From Pseudoflavonifractor capillosus (GTDB taxonomy: Bacteria; Bacillota; Clostridia; Oscillospirales; Oscillospiraceae), in assembly GCF_016899775.1 (NCBI RefSeq), contig NZ_JACJJE010000024.1, positions 1 to 44,485 of the forward strand: DNA of 44,485 bases, in the 5' to 3' direction. Within the stretch, counting starts at the first letter, position 1. The number at the start of each line of letters is the position of its first letter. The position numbers were made by a program, and so were the translations under genes. A model generated the notes under the pieces. It did not search any database. It was not told the origin of the DNA and saw only the letters and a program-made list of their open reading frames with translations. Shown in pieces: positions 1-6,774 of the stretch.

Positions 1-77
1 AAAACAAGGAAGAAACTCCCTTAAACTAGAAGAAAAAGGGATTTTCAGCCAACTATGACAGCATAACGCCCCTTGCA
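1..77 (-). promoter_or_regulatory. Conserved S-layer gene leader (copy L)
   Basis: These 77 bases match 33879-33955 with one visible mismatch. The second copy lies directly upstream of the S-layer gene at 30695-33832. The S-layer start codon should therefore lie about 46 bases left of the window, on the minus strand. The block probably holds the promoter and/or 5' UTR; TATGCT inside it is a possible -10, but I see no good -35. Confidence 0.7.
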
Positions 78-101
78 CCCTTCAAAGCGTTGCAAAAAGA
101 C

Positions 102-136
102 AAAAAAAGGGGGAGAAAACCGTGGTTTTCTCCCCC
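102..136 (-). terminator. Intrinsic terminator T2 of the S-layer upstream element (copy L)
   Basis: A perfect 12-bp stem (109-120 with 125-136, 4-nt loop) is followed on the minus strand by seven T (102-108). It lies between the two-copy GTCTACC array and the leader at 1-77. The counterpart at 33980-34013 has a different sequence in the same position. Confidence 0.75.
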
Positions 137-148
137 AAAAATGAGCCT

Positions 149-255
149 GGTAGACCGCTGGTAGACCGCCCGTCAAAACGACGAAACGCAAAAAAGCCGG
201 GAACCGTTGAGCGGCAACGGTTCCCGTCGGTAGACCTGGTAGACATCTGGTAGAC
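149..255 (-). promoter_or_regulatory. GTCTACC repeat array around terminator T1 (copy L)
   Basis: GGTAGAC (minus strand GTCTACC) occurs at 149, 160, 229, 238 and 249. Read along the minus strand, three copies spaced 11 then 9 bp come first, then hairpin T1 (stem 199-209 with 215-225, T-run at 190-196), then two copies 11 bp apart. The right-hand locus at 34027-34132 has the same spacing. A 7-bp direct repeat with 4-bp gaps resembles OmpR/PhoB-type sites. An array placed just before each terminator also suits an RNA-binding antiterminator. Neither is proven. Confidence 0.75.
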
Positions 256-304
256 CGGAGAGGCAGAGGAAAGCACGGCGCATCAAAGCTGCGGATAGTT
301 TTCC

Positions 305-333
305 AATATCCGATATAAATAGCGCTGAAACAA
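305..333 (-). promoter_or_regulatory. Possible minus-strand promoter upstream of array L
   Basis: TTGTTT (328-333) and GATATT (305-310), read on the minus strand, are 17 bp apart. Transcription from here would cross the GTCTACC array and both terminators before the off-window S-layer gene. The -10 is imperfect. No gene is seen in 256-469. Confidence 0.35.
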
Positions 334-469
334 GCACGCCTCACGGAGTGATTTTATATACAGCAAGAGTGCATCTTCCTAAAAACAAGCCTTTTGCCGG
401 AATGCCTGACGCAGGATGAGGGAGCAGGGGGAAAAGACGGGCCTGTTTCATGGCATCGATGCAAACAGA

Positions 470-1489
470 TCAGTGGTCCACTTCCCACTCCAGGATGGTC
501 CCGGTGAGGGCGTCAATGGTGAACTCATATTCGGTCCAGCCGCTGCGCAGCTCACCCTCGTAGACCATGCGGCCGTCGTCCCGCTCCAGCTTGAATTCCC
601 GGTAGGTGCCGGTGGTACCGGCCCGCTGCTCCACGATCTGCTTGGCCTTGGCCTCGCCGATGTAGTTTCCGGAGGCGGCGGAGGGGGTGTAGTGCTCGGC
701 GTCGTAGTCAAAGCTCAGGATCTGGCCGGTGGCCGCGTCGATCTCATAGTCGTACTCCTTGCTGCCGCTGTAGAACTCCACCTCGTAGATCCGGCGGCCG
801 TCGTCGTAGTCCAGCTTGGCGTGGAGGAATACCGCGTTGGAGGCGGAGATCCCCGCGTGGTTCAGCGCGATGGTCTTGGCCCGCTCCGCGCCGATGTCGG
901 TGCCGGACTGGGCGGTGGAGCCGCCAGGGGTGTAGCCCTCGATATCAAAGTCATAGCTGAGGATGGTCCCCGCCTTGGCGTCGATCTCGTAGTCATACTC
1001 CTTGTTTCCGCTCCAGAAGTCCACGTCGTATACGGCGCGGCCGTCGTCGTACTCCAAGGTGCTGCGCACAAAGTTTACCTGGGAGGCGGACAGGCCGGCG
1101 TGGTCTAGGGCGATCTCCTTGGCCTTGGCCTCACCGATGTAAGCGCCGGTGCCGGCGGTATTTCCGGTGCTGGGGGTGGTCTGAGTCCCCTGGCCGGAGG
1201 TGAGGATTACGGTCTTGGTGCTGTTGTCCCAGCCCACGTTCAGGCCTAGGGCCTTTCCGATGGAGGCCACGGGCAGGTAAGTGGTGCCGTTGATGGTGAA
1301 GGGCTCCACGGAGTTGCCGCTGGCGTCCCGCAGATCCAAGGTATGGCCGTTGAGGGTGACCTTCATGTTGGCGTAATCCAGACGGGCGGTCTGGGAGCCG
1401 GTGGCAGCCAGCGTGGGGATGGTCAGGACGCCCACCAGCAGGGTGAGGGCGGCGCCGCCGGCGATCCAGGTCTTGAGATTCTTTTTCAT
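470..1489 (-). CDS. Secreted stalk-domain protein with three PepSY repeats
   Basis: The 339-residue protein has an N-terminal signal peptide (KK then a hydrophobic stretch ending near ATLAA at 25-30). A copper-amine-oxidase N-terminal-like stalk domain follows at about 35-95 (TINGTTYLPVASIGKALG). Three PepSY-like repeats of about 70 residues then run to the C terminus. Each begins with an (Y/D)IGEAKAK-type segment, carries LxxDDGR and ends TIDAxTGxIL. PepSY domains are often attributed to protease inhibition or surface regulation; the substrate here is unknown. An AGGAGG site precedes the ATG at 1489. No catalytic residues are evident. Confidence 0.85.
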   Translation of the reverse strand: MKKNLKTWIAGGAALTLLVGVLTIPTLAATGSQTARLDYANMKVTLNGHTLDLRDASGNSVEPFTINGTTYLPVASIGKALGLNVGWDNSTKTVILTSGQGTQTTPSTGNTAGTGAYIGEAKAKEIALDHAGLSASQVNFVRSTLEYDDGRAVYDVDFWSGNKEYDYEIDAKAGTILSYDFDIEGYTPGGSTAQSGTDIGAERAKTIALNHAGISASNAVFLHAKLDYDDGRRIYEVEFYSGSKEYDYEIDAATGQILSFDYDAEHYTPSAASGNYIGEAKAKQIVEQRAGTTGTYREFKLERDDGRMVYEGELRSGWTEYEFTIDALTGTILEWEVDH

Positions 1490-1653
1490 AATAAAATTCC
1501 TCCTGTCGTTTTGTGGCAGTGGTTTTGTGCTTTCAACTGTATAATGCGGCGGAGAGGAAGTTTATTGCAGGGGACGCAAAATTTTTTAAAAATTTTTCAG
1601 CGGGGAGTACAGAGCGCCCGGACCGCATCGGCGGCCCGGGCGCTCTGTGGGGG

Positions 1654-2853
1654 TTACAGGTTCAGGCTGGCGATAAACTGCCGGGCCACCCGGGGGGTGC
1701 GCCCCGCGTGGCGGATCTCCCACTCCATGGCCTTGGCGTGGAGGACCTCCCGGTTCATCTCCACGTGGTACAGCCCGGCCAGGTGGTCGATGAGGGCCAG
1801 GTACTCCGCCTTGCTCATGGTCATATAGGGGATGCGCAGGCCAAAGCGCTCGGCCAGAGCGGTCTTTTCCGAGATGGTCTCGAAGGCATCCACCTCGTCC
1901 CCCGCCCGGTCGGAGAAGGTCTGCCGCACCAGGTGGCGGCGGTTGGAGGTGGCGTAGATGGCCACATTCAGGGGGCGTTTCTCCAGGCCGCCCTCCAGAA
2001 TGGTTTTCAGAGAGGAGTAGGTCTTGTCGTCCTGGTCGAAGGCCAGGTCGTCGATGAACAGAATAAAGCTCTGCCGCCGTCCGGCCAGGGAGCGGATGAG
2101 CCGGGGCATGCCCACCAGATTCTCCTTCTGAATCTCGATGAGCCGCAGGTTCTCCATACCGGGCAGATAGAGCATGGATTTCACCGTGGCCGACTTGCCC
2201 GTCCCCCCGTCGCCGAAGAGGAGCACATTGTTGGAGGGCTTCCCCTCCACCAGGAGGCGGGTGTTGTCCAGCACCTGCTTTCGCTGCTGGTCATAGCCCA
2301 GCAGCTCCACTGGGTGGGGACAGTCCGGATCGGCCACGGGGACAAGCCGGCCCTCCTCCCAGAGAAAGGCCCGGTATTTGGCGTACAGCCCGGCCCCGTT
2401 TTCCCGGTAAAAGGCGGCGAGCTCCTCAAAAGTGAAGGGGGCCCCTGTCTCCCAGGCGGGGAGGTTGTCCAGCACAGAGACATACTCCTCCGTCAAAATG
2501 GGCTTCAGGGCGACGCGGATGTCCTCCGCCCCCAGCCGGGCCAGCTGGAGAAGGGCGTCCACATCCCGGCGGGCGGCCCCCTCCAGCTCCGGGTCGGAGC
2601 GGCCAGAGCCGGCCAGATCTCCATAGGGGGTCTCTGTGTACCGGAGGGTATCCCACATCCAGGTCCCCAGGCCGGAGTACCCCTCCGCCTTCAGACGGTA
2701 AAACATCTGGTCATAGGCGGCCAGGGCCCCCTCCCCGTCCCGACGGGCCGCGGCATCCAGCAGTTGAAGCGCGTCTTTCAGCATGGGGGTGTCCAGCAGG
2801 GAGCGGAAGGCGGACAGCCCCCGCAGCTGGGCGCGCAGAAGAATCAGATTCAT
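1654..2853 (-). CDS. DUF815-family AAA+ ATPase
   Basis: Cytoplasmic ATPase of 399 residues. Walker A is GDGGTGKS at 214-221, Walker B is FILFIDD at 263-269, and a sensor-1-like ATSNRRHLV follows. A helical N-terminal region of about 180 residues precedes the ATPase core, as usual in DUF815 proteins, whose role is uncharacterised. I chose the ATG at 2853, preceded by GAGGAAC about 5 nt away, over the in-frame ATG at 2877, which lacks a site. It shares no operon with the PepSY gene: 164 bases separate them. Confidence 0.85.
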   Translation of the reverse strand: MNLILLRAQLRGLSAFRSLLDTPMLKDALQLLDAAARRDGEGALAAYDQMFYRLKAEGYSGLGTWMWDTLRYTETPYGDLAGSGRSDPELEGAARRDVDALLQLARLGAEDIRVALKPILTEEYVSVLDNLPAWETGAPFTFEELAAFYRENGAGLYAKYRAFLWEEGRLVPVADPDCPHPVELLGYDQQRKQVLDNTRLLVEGKPSNNVLLFGDGGTGKSATVKSMLYLPGMENLRLIEIQKENLVGMPRLIRSLAGRRQSFILFIDDLAFDQDDKTYSSLKTILEGGLEKRPLNVAIYATSNRRHLVRQTFSDRAGDEVDAFETISEKTALAERFGLRIPYMTMSKAEYLALIDHLAGLYHVEMNREVLHAKAMEWEIRHAGRTPRVARQFIASLNL

Positions 2854-2913
2854 GGAAGTTCCTCGCTCTCTTTGCATGCAGCATTACCTCAATTTTAATG
2901 TCTGCCGCCGCCC

Positions 2914-2943
2914 TTGTCAACGGCTGTGGGGGTGTGATACAAT
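2914..2943 (+). promoter_or_regulatory. Sigma-A promoter for the dihydrouridine synthase gene
   Basis: TTGTCA (2914-2919), 18-bp spacer, TACAAT (2938-2943). The predicted leader of about 70 nt ends in a GGCGGAG/CTCCGCC hairpin (about 2975-3007) just before the start codon, where a ribosome site would be expected. Confidence 0.7.
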
Positions 2944-3019
2944 GGACCGGCTTAGACCAGAGAAAGGATAGAGACGGCGGAGGGACGGCCAGCGGGCCGC
3001 TCCGCCGGATTGTATTGAT

Positions 3020-3991
3020 ATGGTATCCATTGGAGGAATCGAAATCAAAACGCCCCTGGCCCTGGCCCCCATGGCGGGGGTCACCGACGTGGCCTTCCGC
3101 ACCATCTGCCGGGAGCAGGGGGCGGGGCTCACCTGCACGGAGATGGTCAGCTCCAAGGCCCTGTGCTTCCAGGACAAGAAGTCCATCCCCCTTTTGAAGC
3201 TGGGGGACGGGGAGCACCCCGCCGCCGCCCAGATCTTCGGCAGCGACCCGGTGTGCATGCAGGAGGCGGCCGCCATTGCTCACCAGGTGTCCGGGGCCGA
3301 CTTCATCGACATCAACATGGGCTGTCCCGTGCCCAAGGTGGCCAACTCCGGGGACGGCTCCGGCCTGATGCGAAATCCCGACCTGGCGGTGAAGGTGATG
3401 GAGGCGGTGGTCCGGGGGGCGGGCTGTCCCGTCACGGTGAAGTTCCGCCTGGGCTGGGACAAGGGCTCCATCAACTGCGTGGAGTTTGCCCGGGCCATGG
3501 AGGAGGCGGGGGCGGCGGCGGTGGCCGTCCACGGCCGCACCAAGGTGCAGATGTACGCCGGCACCGCCAACTGGGACTGGATTCGGGAGGTGAAGAAGGC
3601 GGTGCACATCCCGGTGATAGCTAACGGGGATGTATTCAAGCCGGAGGACGCTCCCCGCATCCTGAAATACACCGGGGCGGATATCGCCATGATCGGCCGG
3701 GGGATTTTCGGCAACCCCTGGCTGTTCGCCCAGTGCAGGGCCGCCCTGGAGGGGCGGGAGATCCCGCCCATGCCGCCCCTGTCGGAGCGGTGCGACACGG
3801 CGGTGCGGCAGTTTGAGCTGTCTGCCGCCAACAAGGGGGAGAAAATTGCCTGCCTGGAGGCCCGGCGGCACTACGCCTGGTACCTGAAAGGGGTTCCCCA
3901 CGCGGGCTACTATAAGGAACAGATCGTGAAGATCACCACCCTGGAGGACGTGTACCGGGTTACAAAAGGGATCAAACGGGACCTTTGCTGA
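3020..3991 (+). CDS. dusB: tRNA-dihydrouridine synthase (DusB/NifR3 type)
   Basis: FMN enzyme of 323 residues that reduces uridine to dihydrouridine in tRNA D-loops with NADPH. The N terminus carries LALAPMAGVTDVAFR, the FMN-binding signature of the family. DINMGCPVPKV contains the catalytic-loop cysteine, and VAVHGRT and IANGDV are the usual phosphate-contacting strands. Length and order are typical of bacterial DusB. The ATG at 3020 has no strong Shine-Dalgarno; a GC hairpin sits directly upstream, so translation may be limited. The stop codon overlaps the start of a GATAGGAG inverted-repeat element. Confidence 0.93.
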   Translation: MVSIGGIEIKTPLALAPMAGVTDVAFRTICREQGAGLTCTEMVSSKALCFQDKKSIPLLKLGDGEHPAAAQIFGSDPVCMQEAAAIAHQVSGADFIDINMGCPVPKVANSGDGSGLMRNPDLAVKVMEAVVRGAGCPVTVKFRLGWDKGSINCVEFARAMEEAGAAAVAVHGRTKVQMYAGTANWDWIREVKKAVHIPVIANGDVFKPEDAPRILKYTGADIAMIGRGIFGNPWLFAQCRAALEGREIPPMPPLSERCDTAVRQFELSAANKGEKIACLEARRHYAWYLKGVPHAGYYKEQIVKITTLEDVYRVTKGIKRDLC

Positions 3992-4098
3992 GATAGGAGT
4001 GAGGAGATAGGAGGTAGAAGTTATGGAGCGCGCAGCGCGCAATGAAATCGTCCGGCTCCGCCGGACTCCATCACTCCTATCTCCTATCTCACATCTCA
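3989..4098. repeat. GATAGGAG inverted-repeat element, copy 1
   Basis: A run of GATAGGAG-like units (3989-4016) is mirrored by CTCCTATC units at 4072-4091. The loop holds two further hairpins (GCGCGC-type near 4028-4040 and CCGGC/GCCGG near 4051-4065). A related element lies at 16622-16728. Both begin at the stop codon of the upstream gene and end just before the next gene's ribosome site. It could fold as a long RNA hairpin or be a non-autonomous mobile repeat. Confidence 0.75.
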
Positions 4099-4118
4099 AT
4101 TTATGTGGAGGGGATCGG

Positions 4119-4640
4119 ATGAAGCAGAGCACAGAGATTCGCCCGGCCCGGGAAGCGGATATGGAGGCGGTGGGACGGCTGTACACCGACAGCTGGCAGC
4201 GGACCTACCGGGGACTGATCCCGGATTGGGTATTGGATGAGATGACCCCAGAAAAGAGCCAGGACAAGTGGACCCGCTATCGGGAGCAGAAGGAGAACGG
4301 CCTGTTCGTCCTGGAGCGGGACGGGTCCGTGGCCGGCCTTGTGGCCTGCCGCCCCTTCCCGGAGCGGGAGAACAGCGCCCTGCTGGACTCGCTCCATGTG
4401 GCCCCCGAGGCCCAGGGGGGCGGCTGGGGTAGGAGGCTCATCGCCCGGGCGGCCCGGTGGGCCCGGGAGAGCGGGTTTCAGGAGCTGGTCATCTATGTGG
4501 TCCAGGGCAACCGCCGGGCCGAGCAGCTCTACCGGAGCATGGGGGCGAGGGAGCTCTGCGCCTTCCACGACTGGGACGGCGCGCTCTCCTGGGCCCTGGC
4601 CTGGGAGGACTTGGAGAGCCTGGAGCAGACATTTTCCTGA
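4119..4640 (+). CDS. GNAT-family N-acetyltransferase
   Basis: The 173-residue protein has the GNAT fold order. N-terminal IRPAREAD is followed by the central strand LDSLHVAPEAQGGGWGRRL, whose Q99-GGGWG-R105 loop binds the acetyl-CoA pyrophosphate. The C-terminal VIYVVQGNRRAEQLYRSMGA is the motif B helix. The substrate cannot be told from sequence. I use the ATG at 4119 (GGAGGGG upstream) rather than the in-frame ATG at 4023, which falls inside the repeat element. A GGCGGCC/GGCCGCC hairpin at 4681-4697 follows the gene. Confidence 0.88.
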   Translation: MKQSTEIRPAREADMEAVGRLYTDSWQRTYRGLIPDWVLDEMTPEKSQDKWTRYREQKENGLFVLERDGSVAGLVACRPFPERENSALLDSLHVAPEAQGGGWGRRLIARAARWARESGFQELVIYVVQGNRRAEQLYRSMGARELCAFHDWDGALSWALAWEDLESLEQTFS

Positions 4641-4727
4641 ACATACCGCGGGGCGCGCGGGAATCCTTCATCATGTTACAGGCGGCCGATGGCCGCCTCT
4701 CCGCATGGAGAGAGAGGGGGACAGGGT

Positions 4728-5345
4728 ATGACACAGACAGAGCAGGAGCTGGTGTCCCGGGCCAGGGCCGGGGACACAGCCGCCTTTGAACAGCTGATGC
4801 TGGACAGCCAGGACCGGGTGTACACCCTGTGCCTTCGGATGACTGGGGACCGGGAGGACGCCCTGGATTTGGCCCAGGAGACCTTCTTCAACGCCTGGCG
4901 GGGACTTGGCTCCTTCCAGGGAAACAGCAGCTTCTCCACCTGGGTGTACCGCCTGGCCAGCAACGCCTGCATCGACTTTCTCCGGAAGCGGAAGCGGCGG
5001 CAGCAGGGGGAGAGCCCTCACTCCCTGGACGACGAGGAGGCCCCCCTGCCCGAGCCGGCGGACCCCCGGGGCTCCCCGGAGGAGGAGCTGGAGCGGAGGG
5101 AGCTGCGCCGGGCGGTGGAGCGGGGCCTCCAGGCCCTGCCCGACCACCACCGGCAGGTGCTGGTCATGCGGGAGCTGTCCGGGATGTCCTATCAGGAGAT
5201 CGGCGCGGTATTGGACCTGGACCTGGGGACGGTAAAATCCCGCATCGCCCGGGCTCGGCTGGCACTAAAAAAATTTTTGGTCCAGGAGGGGAACTTTTCC
5301 CTAGAAACTCCGTCTAAGCAGACAAAGAGCAGGAGAGGGGGGTGA
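4728..5345 (+). CDS. ECF-type RNA polymerase sigma factor (SigW-like)
   Basis: The 205-residue protein has sigma region 2 (AFEQLMLDSQDRVYTL through EDALDLAQETFFNAW, about 18-60). A variable acidic linker follows. Region 4 spans about 120-175, with an HTH in LSGMSYQEIGAVL and LGTVKSRIARAR. It directs core polymerase to extracytoplasmic-stress promoters. The ATG at 4728 has a purine-rich GAGGGGGA site. Its stop overlaps the GTG start of the next gene, which encodes a membrane anti-sigma factor, so the two form a translationally coupled pair. The C terminus after region 4 is lysine/arginine rich. Confidence 0.92.
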   Translation: MTQTEQELVSRARAGDTAAFEQLMLDSQDRVYTLCLRMTGDREDALDLAQETFFNAWRGLGSFQGNSSFSTWVYRLASNACIDFLRKRKRRQQGESPHSLDDEEAPLPEPADPRGSPEEELERRELRRAVERGLQALPDHHRQVLVMRELSGMSYQEIGAVLDLDLGTVKSRIARARLALKKFLVQEGNFSLETPSKQTKSRRGG

Positions 5346-6502
5346 ACGCCGATATGCTGACATGCGAAGAGGCGCTGGAGCGGATGAGCCAGGCCCTGGA
5401 CGGTCCGCTGCCTCTGGAGGAGCGGCAGGCGCTGGAGGAGCACCTGGAGTCCTGCCCGGAGTGCCGGACGGCCTATGAGGCCCTGTTTCAGATGGAAGAC
5501 GCGCTCCGGGAGATCGGTGAGACCCCCGCTCCGGCGGAGCTGTCCGCCCGGGTGATGGAGCAGATCCAGGCGGAGGCGGCCCCGGCCCGCCGGCCCGCCC
5601 CCCGCTGGAACCGGGCCGGATGGCGGAACCTTGCCGGGCTGGCCGCCTGTGCGGTCCTCTGCCTGGGACTCTGGCACGGGGCTGGTTTGGGGAGCCGTGA
5701 GAATGTAGTGGATGAGCCCTCCGCCGCCAGCCAGAGCGCGGGACAGGAAGACGCCTCCTCCCGCAGCCTTCTGGATGAGATGGAGCCCGCGCAGGAGGAG
5801 GACCCCGCCGACGCACAGCCCGCACCGGCTCAGGCGGACGCGCCGGAAGAGGATGCTCCGGAGAAAGCGGAATCCTCCCTGCCCTCCGGTCAGGAGGAGA
5901 CCGCCTGCTCCCAGACCGAGGAGGCTCCGGTCGCGGACACCCGCAGCATTTTAGGCCAGGAGAGCCCGGAGATTCCGGAGGCATACGCCCACACGCCCAA
6001 TACAGACAGTTCCGGCTCCCAGTCTGAACAGGAGCCGGTCACGATCCGGGAGCCGGAGGAGGAGACGGAGCCCCAGGTTCAGGGGGGCGCTCCGGACGCC
6101 CTGCTCCAGGACGAGCCCGAGCTGGATTCCCAGACTCAGGGCACAAAGCAGGATGAACAGGCGCAGGAGCCCGGTCCGGACGGAGCGGCAGCCGAGCCGC
6201 CGGAAAACGGAGCCGCGGCCGAAACGGCCCCGCCCCCTTGGGGAGAGGGGACCGCCCTGGTGCTGTCCGCCCTTCCCCAGGAGGCGGAGGAGCTTCTCCC
6301 CGCCCGGGAGGAGTGGACCCAGGAGGAGGACGGCGCCCGCTGGTGTACTGTGACGGCGGAGGAGCTGGAGGCCGTTCAGGCCCTCCTCGCCCGGCAGGGT
6401 GTGGAGGCGGACCTCCCGGAGCCGCCCTGGACCGAGCCCTGCGCGGTGGTGCTCCTCCCAGCGGAGGAACTCCCGTCCAGCCCGGAGGAGCTGGCCAACT
6501 GA
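5342..6502 (+). CDS. Membrane anti-sigma factor with zf-HC2 domain and long acidic ectodomain
   Basis: The 386-residue protein starts at GTG (4-bp overlap with the sigma gene; AGGAG site at 5331). The N-terminal zinc-binding anti-sigma domain has H34-x3-C38-x2-C41, which should hold the sigma factor inactive. A single membrane helix lies at about 97-115. The outer part, about 270 residues, is unusually rich in E, P, A, Q and S and looks disordered, except for a folded-looking tail of about 85 residues (TALVLSALPQEAEELL onward). Release probably occurs by regulated proteolysis, as in RsiW-type systems (inference). The signal sensed is unknown. Confidence 0.88.
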   Translation: MNADMLTCEEALERMSQALDGPLPLEERQALEEHLESCPECRTAYEALFQMEDALREIGETPAPAELSARVMEQIQAEAAPARRPAPRWNRAGWRNLAGLAACAVLCLGLWHGAGLGSRENVVDEPSAASQSAGQEDASSRSLLDEMEPAQEEDPADAQPAPAQADAPEEDAPEKAESSLPSGQEETACSQTEEAPVADTRSILGQESPEIPEAYAHTPNTDSSGSQSEQEPVTIREPEEETEPQVQGGAPDALLQDEPELDSQTQGTKQDEQAQEPGPDGAAAEPPENGAAAETAPPPWGEGTALVLSALPQEAEELLPAREEWTQEEDGARWCTVTAEELEAVQALLARQGVEADLPEPPWTEPCAVVLLPAEELPSSPEELAN

Positions 6503-6513
6503 ATGATTTTCTT

Positions 6514-6541
6514 CCCGCCCGAATCCGGGCGGGATTTTTTA
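6514..6541 (+). terminator. Terminator of the sigma/anti-sigma operon
   Basis: CCCGCCC (6514-6520) pairs with GGGCGGG (6527-6533), followed by ATTTTTT. Confidence 0.9.
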
Positions 6542-6661
6542 TGCCCAGCATAAGGTTGGTGAACTTGAACAAACGGGCTGTTTTTAGTTACTTTTCCAAA
6601 AAATGAACCTGTTTTTTCAAGGAAAGCCGACGGCGAACCGTGGATACGCCCGAAAAAACAG

Positions 6662-6690
6662 TTGCCAGAACGGGGAAATTACGTTATAAT
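6662..6690 (+). promoter_or_regulatory. Strong sigma-A promoter for the EF-G-like gene
   Basis: TTGCCA (6662-6667), 17-bp spacer, TATAAT (6685-6690). The leader to the start codon is about 78 nt. Confidence 0.85.
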
Positions 6691-6774
6691 AACCAACAGA
6701 TTGTACCATGGGCGGGCGGCCACCCGTTCTCCTGTGTGACACCGACGTCTAAACTTTAAGGAGTGGAAGCAACC

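Noticed and set aside
149-255. CRISPR-like repeat array
   Set aside because: Repeats are only 7 bp with 2-4 bp gaps, there are no spacers of normal size and no cas genes in the window.
2898-3019. Upstream extension of the dihydrouridine synthase gene
   Set aside because: The promoter at 2914-2943 and a hairpin occupy this stretch, and the family N terminus begins at the ATG at 3020.
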